Positions 12,447 through 23,341 of a stretch of 64,000 nucleotides of DNA are shown piece by piece. Source of the stretch: Scleroderma bovista (Eukaryota; Basidiomycota; Agaricomycetes; Boletales; Sclerodermataceae); assembly GCA_037178675.1 (NCBI GenBank), contig JAYMGJ010000372.1, forward strand, positions 1-64,000. The letters run 5' to 3'. Each line of letters starts with the position of its first letter. The first letter of the stretch is position 1. The position numbers and the translations under genes were made by a program. The notes under the pieces were generated by a model, which worked only from the letters and a program-made list of their open reading frames with translations, was not told where the DNA came from and did no database searches.

Positions 12447-13234
12447 CTATGCCTTAGGTGCTTTTGCTAGCGTCTTCCGTACAACATCCCTTCTTGCTTT
12501 CTTGGCCAACATGACCTCGAATCGCTGGAAGTCATTCAGTGACCTTCGCTTCTCCATAGCGGCACGTTTCTTCGCCCAAGATGACTCTTCCCACTTGGAA
12601 ACGATACCCTCCTTCTCCAGTTGGCGTCGGATGCACCCCGAGCCTGCGCCGCGAGGAAGCTTGGAAAGGCGGAATGGCGTCAAAGAAAGGTGACGGTAGG
12701 GAAATGCCTGGCGAGGTACGGAAGTGGTGGGGCCATCGAGGATAGCCTATACGAAAGTGATCAGACGGACGCCCAAAGTCAATCAACTGCACCACTGTCG
12801 CTTACCCGGTTGTGGTCGATGATTTCAGTAATGACGGCAACCCTGCCTGTGGAAGGGCCAGATTTTAGAAGGACCACTGGATTAATATGAATAGTAACGA
12901 TTAGCAGGCAATCGCCAGATACTTAGCCATTGGAGCGCTTACGTCGTCCGACCTCGACAAAGCGTTTGAAGTTGGAATCCTGAGATTAAATGCATCAGCA
13001 TTGCAAGGGATGTGCTTAAATGGGGCTTGCTGTCTGCTGCGTCGCATCGAATTTGGCCCACAATCGTTGCCCAGTGGTAGATGCGATGCATAGACGAAGG
13101 GTGGGATGTGTGCATCCGCCCCTCCAAGATGACATCCATCCATGACGACTGCTTTTTTTTCACCAAAAACTTGGTATAAATGGCACGACGCGCCTCGACA
13201 GCAAGCCAGTGGCGAAGAGTATACTTACGCTCAT
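12447..13234 (-). CDS. RPL14: 60S ribosomal protein eL14 (L14)
   Basis: Large-subunit ribosomal protein eL14. Exons 13229-13234, 12943-12979, 12806-12876 and 12447-12746 sum to 414 nt, 137 aa, typical for the family. The first coding exon is only six bases (ATGAGC, then GTAAGT) and is followed by a 249-nt intron. The protein reads MSDSNFKRFVEVGRLVLLKS, then STGRVAVITEIIDHNRAILD and, near the C-terminus, KWEESSWAKKRAAMEKRRSL and NDFQRFEVMLAKKAR. All are eL14 signatures. A long first intron directly after the start is common in fungal ribosomal protein genes. Confidence 0.94.
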
Positions 13235-13444
13235 GATCTTGAGTATGCGTCCGTCGTCGTTGCGTGGTGTCGAGCGAGGAAGGTTTGACGGAGTTTGACG
13301 AGAATGCAGATTACGTCAGCCAGCTCACTGACTGCTTAAGTCACTCGAATGCATCACTCTTAAGTGAAATCGCCAAAGTCGGAAAATCGACATTCAAGTA
13401 TTCAGGTTTTTCTACCATGCATCATTCAATGAGTGAACGACCGT

Positions 13445-16289
13445 CTAACCCATTACAACATCTTCGTCCCCTACAGAGACATCGTGCCTCGACTCTTTTG
13501 ATTCCGCCTGCCATGGTTCGCTCCAGCGCGGGTGCACACGTTTGTACAATGCCATGCACACCGTATCCATCTGAGTGATCGGTCCGTCGAAGTGTGCCTT
13601 GAAATACCCGTGGGTTCCTAATGACTCCCGAATGTGTCCCGTCCGTCCATGCTTAGTATGCAGTTGAATAGGCTTGAAATATTGCACGTCATCTGAAGAT
13701 TCCAGGTGAACGAACGGAAGGCGTGCACCGACAAAGGCGATCTTACCAGGGTTGAAGAACATGTATCGTACTGTTGCTGATTTTCGGTGTATCTTGAAGG
13801 GATGTCCTGTCAAAATAATCCTTTTTGCAATTATTCTTGTTGTATCAGGGTTCATGAGGGAACCCATCGCTACGAGTTCTGGTGCTGTGGTCACTATCAA
13901 CTAGGGCACTATAGTGACGCGTGGAACAAAGACATACATTCGACGTCAACTGTCTCCCGTAGGAGCGTACATGGCTGCTTGCCGAGAGTGACAGGCCCGT
14001 AGACACTGCCAACGACAGTCATCCCATGCCAGAAAAATCTTTCGAACTTGTGAACATTGTTAACACCTTTTCCGCCACCTCTGGTGTGCTGGCTATATAT
14101 CGGCTTCACCTGCAAGCGACGCGGACCATAACAAAGAATGAGTGGGTCCTGTGCCACGCGTTTGTTATATTAAATGAAGCGCGCGTCGGTCGTTGCGCAC
14201 CTTGGATTTGACGGAGCCTTTGTACTCTGTGTTCCGTTGCACCGTAAAATGAAGCATTATTTTCTTGTGCTCATGCTGAAGTAGGCCGTGAATTACAAGA
14301 GGTACACCCCTAGACATGGTGGCTGCTTGCGGAACACCTTCGATATATACAGTAACCCTCCTCCCGGGCTACAGTCAATATCAGTCATTAGTAACAAGAC
14401 CGAAGGGAGAGACAATACCTCGACACCTTCCACTTCGGCAATTTTTTGCACATCCCGCTCCGTGCGCTTGAAGTCTTCGAAGTCGAAGATTCTGGCATAG
14501 TCCTTGGGCAAGTTTTCATAAGGGTCCCAAGGGCTCGTGCGGAAAGAACGCATGCCACGATAACGGGCGAACCGTATATTTGCAGGCGTGTTCTGAGGAG
14601 TATCGATCTCATCGGGAAATTTCTGTGCGTCACGTTCCTCCTGCGCACGATTGCGCCACTCTTTGAGTCTGCATTAGACTCGTTACCAAGTTTTTACAGG
14701 AGCGAGATATGCCGGGATACGCACTGCCTTTCCTCTTCTTCTACGTCAAGATCCTGGAACGCAACAGCACTTGTCCGATCGATATCTATATCTTCCGCCG
14801 ATGCTAGCGGTACCATTTCTTCGTCTTGCTCGCTAATAGCGCTTTTCTGGTCACTAGCATTGTCCTCGCTCTCCTCGTCACTTTCATCAACTATCCATGA
14901 TGCTTGGTACTCGCTCATTCCCCTCGGTATGCGCTTGATCCGCTTTGGAGTGGTACCTTTGCTAGCATCTGGTACAACGTCGATTGTGGCCTCTGAATGC
15001 GTTACCGCGCTGCTCATTTCCTCCTCGGTTGGCCACGTTTGTTCATTGGCCATATCATCTGGAACATTGGTCGACACAAGAGAATCTGCAGAGGAAGCAT
15101 TGCGTTCGGAAAGGATCTCAGGCTCGACCTCCATGGCTGACCGCCTGTGGGAATTGTTGCGAAGGGGAGCTGACATGATCTGCCACGTAGTTGTTCAGAG
15201 TTTTGGACCACTGGTCGGCATGGACATACCTTGGATAATTGATAATCGCCGAAATTAGGGATATGAACCAACCTATTCGCACTCAATCGTGCACCACGAA
15301 CGACACCAGTCACTTTGAGAGTGCCCTCCTCCCATTGTACCTCCTCGCCGACGACCCAGGATCGGCCAGCACGCCATCTTACTTCACCCGGATGGCCCTC
15401 GGACACTGAACGCAGAACATTTAGAGTATCTGCTGATATAGACAGATCATAAACCCGTGTCTGAGATGGGTCGAAATATTGCATGAAGGAAAGGAGGGAT
15501 TTGAGGGTGGCTATACGAGATTTTTGATCAGTAGAAGGCATGAAGGAGTCGGGAGGCACAGCAGAAATGACAGTAGGGAAGCCCTGGGCCTGTAAAGTAC
15601 GGAGGAGCGTATCACCCTTGTCATCAACCTCGACTGTCGTGCTAAGCAGAAAAAGAACATAATCTGCGGCTTTTACAGCGTCAAGAGCGTCCCAGGAGCG
15701 ACCGTACTCGACAGGAAAGAACATAAATGACGTCTTGAAGCGGTGGGCCCTGGTAAATGTCAGTGCGCTGCCGTCGAGATATTCCATCGAGGAACGTACT
15801 TCATCCGCCACAATTTCTCGTTTTCATCCAAGCCTTCCACTTCCTCACCGCCCGCAGTAGCGAGTGCACGGACGGCAGTCTCTATGTGAATGTCCTTGCA
15901 CAGAGGAATCACAGCAACAATTCGCGGCGCTCCTTCTACACCGTTGAAAATACGAGTTGCAGCTACAACAGATGCTCGTTTTGCAGTTTGAATTTGCTTT
16001 TGGGTGTTTCGTCTGTTGAAACGGAGTTGGGCAGTGGTACTGACCGCAGGCGATTTGGGGGATGGACGCTGAGTACGCCCTACAGAAGTGACAACTGTGA
16101 TCACCCAGTACATAACAGTACTGGATGTGCATACCTTTGCTGATCTCTTTCAGTGCAGATTTCGTTGCATGTCTGGATTTGAAGGGTTTATTTTGCTGAA
16201 CCGTGTCACATCGGATCGAAGAGAAAGTATCAGGATGTAAGGCTCACCTGCTTGAGCGTGGGCCTATGGTGATGAACCCCTTCGCCCAT
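13445..16289 (-). CDS. TSR1: Ribosome biogenesis protein TSR1
   Basis: Tsr1 is a GTPase-like (but GTP-non-binding) factor required for late 40S subunit maturation. The start at 16287-16289 gives [14 protein letters not shown], then [20 protein letters not shown] after an intron. Further blocks are [66 protein letters not shown] (near-diagnostic), [27 protein letters not shown] and [19 protein letters not shown]. The C-terminus is a [12 protein letters not shown] tail ending at 13445. An acidic Ser/Glu-rich stretch lies before the RTSPWDP block. Several short introns interrupt it; not all junctions were resolved. BMS1 is related but lacks this size and the RTSPWDP context. Confidence 0.92.
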
Positions 16290-16459
16290 TGCGAGACGCG
16301 ATCTGCAAGATCAATGAATGTGGGTCAAGATATAGTGGACACCGTTATTTTACCCGTGTGAAATCGTAACAAATAATTTTGAGAAAACATAACATTCTAT
16401 TATGCATCTATCTATGTAAGATCGTAGAGCATCAAGCATGCAATCGCTAATCTACCGAC

Positions 16460-17376
16460 TTAATGCACATATGGTGACGAGAAGGCCCGCGCAAATGGAG
16501 TAGAACTAGGAGCACCTGCAGCGAATTCGCTTGCGTTACCAACCATCAACAGGCCAACTGCAGGAAACGCATTAGAGAAACACGGGACCGGTGGGAAGTC
16601 TGCTTGCTCACCAATGAGCCCGAATAAACCAAGTACACTGCCGAAGACTTCGACGACGAGAACCTTGACAAAGAGCCCAGGATCGGCTGCATCAGCCAGG
16701 GCCGCCGAGCTACCTGCAATGCCGACGCAGAGGCCACAGAACAGGTTGCACAAACCGACGGTGAGGCCACCGAAGAAGAGCGCATAGCCTAAAATGAAAT
16801 GTAATTGTGAAGTAAGTAGTAGGATAATGGGTCGAATACCAGTGTAGTAGTTATCGCGGGTGTATAGCTGCGTATCCGGGACGCTCTGCAGCTTGGCGGA
16901 GTAAACGATCCCCATAATCTACGGGTGCGGATTGGTGGTGATCTAAGATGTCGCATGCGATACGTACCACACCATAGATTGCAACGACCTCGCAAAAAAT
17001 GATACTTGACAAGAGTCATTGAGTGCGGTAGATACCATCCGGAGCATGTTCAATACCTAATCAGATTTTTGGTGCTGATCCTTGGTGTTCTGACACCTCC
17101 GCCCAGTATGGACGATCCGGTCAAAAAGATACCCCTGCCTACAGGTCAGAAAATAATCCAGAGAGATAATGCTGAAACTTACCAGGCAGCTCCCAGAACA
17201 CTCAAGCCTATAGAGAGGCCAATTCCAAGGGAACCCCACACGAACGGGCTTGTCTCTTCAAGGAAGCGACCGACATTGAACGCCTCTCCTGAACCAGTGA
17301 ACAGGAGGTAGAGAGCAACGACAAGGACAAGAAAGGAGGGAAGTCCAAGGGAATAGTAATACGAGTAGTAACCCAT
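16460..17376 (-). CDS. VMA16: V-type ATPase proteolipid subunit c''
   Basis: Membrane proteolipid of the V0 rotor of the vacuolar proton pump. The start complementary to 17374-17376 gives [15 protein letters not shown] followed by a hydrophobic helix ([11 protein letters not shown]), the extra N-terminal segment of c''. Then come [60 protein letters not shown] (with the proton-carrying Glu in [10 protein letters not shown]), [20 protein letters not shown] and [20 protein letters not shown] (second Glu). Several short introns separate these blocks; the last lies between LFGLI and VGLLM. It is divergent from fibrillarin, with 158 bp between start codons. Confidence 0.94.
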
Positions 17377-17534
17377 CGTGTTCAGTCGAAGACCAAGTCC
17401 GAAGAAGCTAGTACATAGGTAGGACGTGAATTGTGACATATCACATCGTGACACTCGTGACGTATTGTCACATTCGCAAAAATTTCCAACTATCGCATTG
17501 CAAGTCAAGTCAACTCCCCACCCCAGTAATACTC

Positions 17535-18593
17535 ATGGCATTCAGAGGTGCACGCGGCGGCGGCAGAGGTGGTTCTGTTCGAGGCGCTGCAGGAGGACGG
17601 GGAGCACCAAGGGGCGGAGGTAGAGGAGGTATGCCATCTCGCGGAGGCCGGGGCGGAGGTCGCGGTGCTCCTCGAGGTGGTCGTGGGGCGAAACCTAGTC
17701 GTGGTGGGGCAAGGGCTAGGGGGGGTGCAAAGGTCGTTCTCGAGCCGCACAGACATCCAGGTGTATTCATTGCGAAGAGCAAAGATCACTTACTCGTAAC
17801 CAAAAACCTCGTTCCCGGAGAGAGCGTCTATGGAGAGAAGCGGATCACGATTGAAGGTGGAGTAGACGACACAAAGGTCGAATATCGGGTATGGAATCCA
17901 TTCCGGAGTAAGCTGGCGGCAGGTGTTTTGGGTGGTATGGATGACATTTTCATCGCACCGGGAAAAAAAGTGTTGTACCTGGGTGCCGCTAGCGGCACTA
18001 GTGTAAGTCACGTCGCGGATATCGTCGGTCCTGTAAGTCTCCTTTGTTTGCGAGAGTAGCGTATTGACAGATCCTTGATGTTGCAGGAGGGGGTCGTGTA
18101 CGCTGTCGAATTCTCGCCTCGCTCCGGTAGAGACCTGATCAACATGGCAAAAAAACGGACGAACGTCATCCGTACGTTTACGAGGGTGTTGCTGGAAGAA
18201 GTCTTCTTATGTGCTGCGTTTCAGCTATCATCGAGGATGCTCGTCTACCCAACAAATATCGCATGCTGATCACAACTGTCGATGTGATATTCGCAGACGT
18301 GGCCCAGCCAGACCAGGCCCGTATTGTCGTCCATAACGCACAATACTTTCTCAAGGACGGTGGTCACGTCGTAATATCAATAAAAGCTAGCTGTGTCGAT
18401 AGCACGGTAGCTCCCTCAGCCGTCTTTGTACAGGAAGTACAGAGACTGCGGGAAGGCAAGCTCAAACCTATCGCACAAATCACCCTTGAACCGTATGAGC
18501 GCGACCATGCTATGGTCACGGGTGAGCAGCACAATTGTTATCCATCCAACTTATCTAACCGTCGCCATAGCACAATACCAGCGACATTTATAG
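17535..18593 (+). CDS. NOP1: Fibrillarin, rRNA 2'-O-methyltransferase
   Basis: Catalytic subunit of box C/D snoRNPs in the nucleolus; it methylates rRNA 2'-OH groups. Exons 17535-18032, 18087-18171, 18225-18521 and 18571-18593 sum to 903 nt, 300 aa. The N-terminal ~75 residues are a Gly/Arg-rich GAR domain (RGG repeats). Then come [34 protein letters not shown] (SAM-binding), [32 protein letters not shown] and [17 protein letters not shown]. The C-terminus ends [17 protein letters not shown]; families often end MVTG.Y. A frame open upstream of the chosen ATG lacks conservation, so 17535 is preferred. Confidence 0.96.
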
Positions 18594-19167
18594 TACTTAC
18601 TAAACAGTTCCCTTTGCACGGTCTCTAGCATCGTTACAAAAAAAAAACGTCGATAAGAACACCTCTGATGCTTTCCGTGACGCTGTGTTACCTATCGCAT
18701 CATGACTGCTACTCAGTTAGAGGGGGGACTAAGGTTGACATATGGTCTTGTCTACTCTGTATCGTGCAAGTGTGCAATCAGCTTGATATGTACACTTCAA
18801 AACCGATCTTTTCACTTGACAATCCTGCCCCTCTAAATAGCTAGATGCATTGAAAGTGCAAAGGCGAGTGCCCGTAGTTATTTGTTTGCAATGACACCAA
18901 CAAAAGTACTGCAATATGTGAAAATGCGAAGGAGTGTGCAAGATTACCGGTTCCAAATTGTGATGAATTGAAGACTATGCAAAAAGCGAGTGTGGTATCC
19001 TGTGCATCACAATGCCAGTTCAGAGGGCAACAAATGAAACAGCCAAAACATGAATGGTATTATGGTGTAGGTAATAGCAAAAGAGAGCAAAGATTGAAAG
19101 CATGGAGGCATGCATTTAATCGTAAATGGAATGTAGGGGACGGACAAGGACGATCAAATATGCCGGG
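18594..19167. other. Intergenic, no gene seen
   Basis: This stretch separates the tail-to-tail ends of fibrillarin and the BTB/CAP-Gly gene. Nothing coding or repetitive was recognised. It presumably carries both transcription terminators. Confidence 0.6.
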
Positions 19168-22100
19168 CTAGAGATCCGCACCTACAGCATCCACCACGTA
19201 TAGTACCTGTTGTGGTCTGACGAACAGGCCTCGCGACTCCGACGTTGACATGTCTGATCCTGCGGGTGATGAACTTCTCAGTCTTTTCGAACGATCCATG
19301 CCACTGAACAGTTGATCGCTCTCCCTCTTCAGATTGCCAGAGCTATAGGAGGTCGTAAGGCCATTGACACCATCCAGTCGTCGCTTGGCCCCCTCCCTGC
19401 CTCGTCCATGGTTGGTATCACCAAACTCCCACTCCGAGCCAGATCCACCGACATCGAAGTACCGCACGCCACCCCATGTTCCGTCGCACCAGGCTCGACC
19501 GTCGCATAAATCTCCGACCCATGCATCTCCCGAGCCCATAGGCACCTCCACGCCGACCCAAGGTCCACGCTCCCCAAGGATCTCCCCAATATAACGCGCA
19601 AATGCACGGAATCGTCTGCGCTTAGATGAAATAATACATGGAATACCGATCTCCAGGGATGCACCAGGTGGCGAAAGTGGCGCAACGTTCTCTGGGGTGA
19701 GGGGTTGTGTAGGGGGCGGATCAGAAGTTGGGGTAGCAGGCGTGTAAGTGGCAGTGATCGTGTCGGAACTGCCGCGTCGGGCCAGTACAATATCCGACGT
19801 TGGGAGGGTGTCGTCTCCATTTGTAATCTGGTCACGTTCCTCTGGTGGTGGGGTCATGCCGTCGACATCCTCTGTAACACCTGTTTTAGCTGGGGTGCAG
19901 GAATCTTGTTGCTCAGCATCGCCTGGCGCTCGGTTCTCCTTATTCTTGTTTCTTGCCTTGTTTTTGTCCCCTTTGTCATTTTCCAGTTGTTTCGATTCCA
20001 ACCGCGGTGAGATCTTGGATGATCCTTGATCGGATGTTGTTCTGCTCATCGACTTGCCTTTGAGTGGTGTCGCCCTGGCCACTGGTGTGGTAGCGCCGGC
20101 AGGAGGCAGCCGTCTTGGGGTAGAGTGTGGGCTAATCTTGGCTACATCTTTTTCCGCCACAGTCGGCGGGCGACGTACAGACGGACGCGTTGCGGTTGAG
20201 TTAACAGATACACCTGATGAGACACGTTGCCTTTCGCGCTCCCGGGCATTCTGTGCATGGCTGGCTGCCCGTGAGGATGTACCCACTGTGCGCACAGATA
20301 CAGTCGATACAGTCGACCCAGTAGACACCTTACGCGAGCGTGCCCCAGATGTTGACCCACCAGAGCCCCCTGATCCAGTGGAAGTCGGTGTGAGGATTTC
20401 GGACTGTGCTGTAAGGAAGGTTGACGTTTCGCTCGCTGTTGACAAAGTCGAGGATGGGCGAGAGGTCCCGGGGATCTTTAGTGTGGATAGCCCGGGATGG
20501 TTATAACGGGATGTACTCGAAGCTTGCGTACCACCCGGGGGACGCACGCGTGTCCGACTGTGAACGGAAGGAGCAAGCGACTTGCGCGTCGAAGTGCTGG
20601 TGGTGGACCGCATCGACGCCGTGCTAGTCGTGACAATCTTACTTAAATGGGGCCGGCCACTGTGGCTTGGGATAGGAGCGTGCGTTGGTGTTGAGCCGTC
20701 ACGAACACTATGTGCGCGCGCGACATCCGGAGGTTCGGCAATTGCATCAGTGTTGGTCAGTGTCGATGCCGAGGAACTCTTCCGGTGTGCTCGTGCTCGT
20801 GCCTTCTCCGTGGCACTTGAGCGCATGCTCCTGACACTCGCCCCATCGTCCGGAGTCAGCTTGGAGTCGGGTCGTTCTCCATCCACATCCAACTGCGCCC
20901 GCACGTGGGCTGCGACGTTGGCACGAGTGAGGGACCCAGTTGGTGTGGGGGTGCTTTGGTTACGCGTACGTGTAGGTGCGCCAGTATTGCGAGATATAGA
21001 TCGAATAGAAGCGGCGTCGCCCCTTGCACGAGAACTAGCACCCGAGCCAACTATTTCTCGACCACCAGTACCAATGGATTTAGATAACACGCTGGCGCGA
21101 AGGGAGTGTACAGAAAGCGTGTCGGAATCTGCATCTGTACGGATGAGGGATGGGCGGAGGGCTCGTGAGATATGCGTGGAATGGTGCGAACGGAGGGTTC
21201 CCCCGTGCGAGTGGGACGGGGGAGAGAGAAGATCCTCGGCACCAATTTCGACCTCTGTAGAAAATGTTCCGGTGATAAATCCAACGCACATGAATGATTT
21301 AGGGGTTAATCAACGTGAATTGGTTCATACCTTGAGAAATTTCCTTTAAACTCCAACTTTCGAGGCCATCGAACCCTCCCTCGCTCCTGATACCCATCCA
21401 ACGCTTGCGAATATACTTCAACAAGTCCACTCGGGCATCCTCCACAAGTGTTCGGATTGGGGAATTTGATGGGAGGAGCGTCGAAGTAGGGGATGTCGGG
21501 TGGGGTCGTAGAAGGATAGACGATACTATAGTCTAGGGCGGACGTGAGGGGGGCTGAAAAAAGGGACGGATGTGACACACCTGATACACAATTCCTGCGT
21601 ATTTTTCACTCATGCCTCTTTTTAGGGACTCCATGACCCATGCCACTCTTTCTGAATCTCCAAAGCCAACACCATCGCCTTCGAGAAGAGTAACCCACTC
21701 AGTGTCCTCGAAACATGTTTCGCACTCGCGTACTATACATTCATCTATGGCCTTCCTCGCAGTTGAGACCATCTCACGCACGATGTCCGCCCAAGCGTCG
21801 ATTGCACTGTCGAGTTTGCGAAGGGCATGTTGTGCAGCAAAGAGTAATGGAAATACATTAGCTGGGGTGGTGCGTTTTGCAAGCCCCTTGAGCACAGAAT
21901 CACGGGTCTTTTGCGGGAGAGCAGCAAATTCTGATGTACACCATCCCTCACCAAAGAGTCCGACGAGGGCTCTGCGGGCACCCCTGTCGAGATACTTGTT
22001 CTGTACGTCATCGGCGACAGAGAACTCGAGCACTCTGGGAACTCGTCTTGCACACTGGCGACAGCGACAACCACCTGTGCCCCACCGTGCACCGGTGATG

Positions 22101-23195
22101 CCCTCGTACGCGTTGAATTCTAGAAACGCGTGGAAGAGGCCATGCAGCATTTCATACACGATGCGTGACTGAATCTCTGTGGTGAGAGCGGGGAGTGAAA
22201 GATAAAGAGAGGCACGGAGGATTGCGAATGCAGTGTCGAGATCGTAAGTACGATGGGAGAAGTGCAGAGTGCCAGTGTAAATGTAGCCGAGGGTGAAGTG
22301 GAGTGAGGCAGGAGTGAAGGGAGGAGATGGGAGATTGATCGTGAACGGTTCGCCAGTGGTTGACGTGGATACAGCTCCTGGAGTTTTGGTGCCTTGGGAC
22401 TGACCCCAAGTAAGCAGTTGGGCTTTGAAATAAGGAGATCTAGAGGCGAGGATGAATCTGTGAGTGGAGAAGACGGCAGTGGTGTGTTCTGGGTTTGAGG
22501 AGGAGAAATTACCACTGAGAGAGATGCGAATATCCGAATAGAGACGGGAACGCCACATGTAGACGAGATCCTTTCTGAGTTTGTCGACGCGGTTTTCTTC
22601 GTTGGTGAGGAGGTGCCGAGATTCGGAAGTATCGAAAAGGAACTCAAAGGCTTCACCGATACCAGCACCGGTATAGAGGTATTCGAGCTCATTGGAAAAG
22701 AGAGCGGGGTTGCTGATTGCCGGGATGCGAAGGATGGGACCACCTGAAGTGGAAGGGGTGGGAGATGAAGAGTGGAATGGAGAGGGCGAGGGCGAGGGCG
22801 AGGGCGAGCTACGTTGGAGGTCCAAAGTAAGATTGAGAGAGACGGAGGATTGTGCAGGGACTGGCGAAGGCGAAGGTGCATAGGGCGTCGGGGATGGGAA
22901 GGGCGGGGGCGGAAGGAGAAGTATCTCGCCTGGAACGACGGAGGCGCGCGTGCATAGACGATTGCTGGAGGAAATTGAACAGACGCAGCGACGATCGGAG
23001 GGTGCACGCACCTTTGTGGCCCCAAATCTCCTCGAAGGCGTCGTCGTCTTCGTCGGGATGGATGGCCCAGACGACATCTGGAAAGAGATCCTTCACATTG
23101 CGAAAGAGCTGGACGAGGTCGTGCTGCCACTGCTCTGTGGATATGCGCGATGCCTCTTGGATCCCGGGTGGGGGCTGCAGAGACGCATCCGCCAT
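19168..23195 (-). CDS. BTB/POZ domain protein with C-terminal CAP-Gly
   Basis: I do not recognise a named orthologue. Exons 23012-23195, 22844-22964, 21581-22808, 21331-21532 and 19168-21254 sum to 3822 nt (1273 aa). The start MADASLQPPPGIQ is followed by DVVWAIHP and IWGHKAIVYARAPPSFQARY, a BTB-like fold that ends near NELEYLYTG (about residue 140). A second BTB segment follows: RLYSDIRISL, HRFILASRSPYFKAQLL, YIYTGTL (about 185-315). An alpha-helical stretch ends RVDLLKYIRKRWMGIR. A long Ser/Thr-rich disordered region follows (about 580-1100). Last comes a divergent CAP-Gly module: FARYIGEILGERGPWVGVEV, WGGVRYFDVGG and GLFVRPQQVLYV, with a Ser-rich insert between the last two and no clear GKNDG tubulin-tail motif. 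The 35-nt intron at 22809-22843 is inferred from a frame change in a Pro-rich stretch and is the weakest junction. The exon 4 to 5 junction joins LKEISQ to EVEIGAE cleanly. Confidence 0.8.
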
Positions 23196-23341
23196 CGTGG
23201 ACGACGACGACAACGACGGCGACGAAAACACGAGAGGCTGTAAAACACGTGGTGTCGGGTTAGGGTTATTATGTAATACGCCGTGTCCCACCTCGTCTTG
23301 AGCGACCATTCGTCGGGCCATTGCATGTCTGCCCGCTAAAC

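Noticed and set aside
21051..21289. A separate gene starting at the ATG near 21291
   Set aside because: The upstream exon frame joins in phase through a normal intron (21255-21330), so this ATG lies in the intron.
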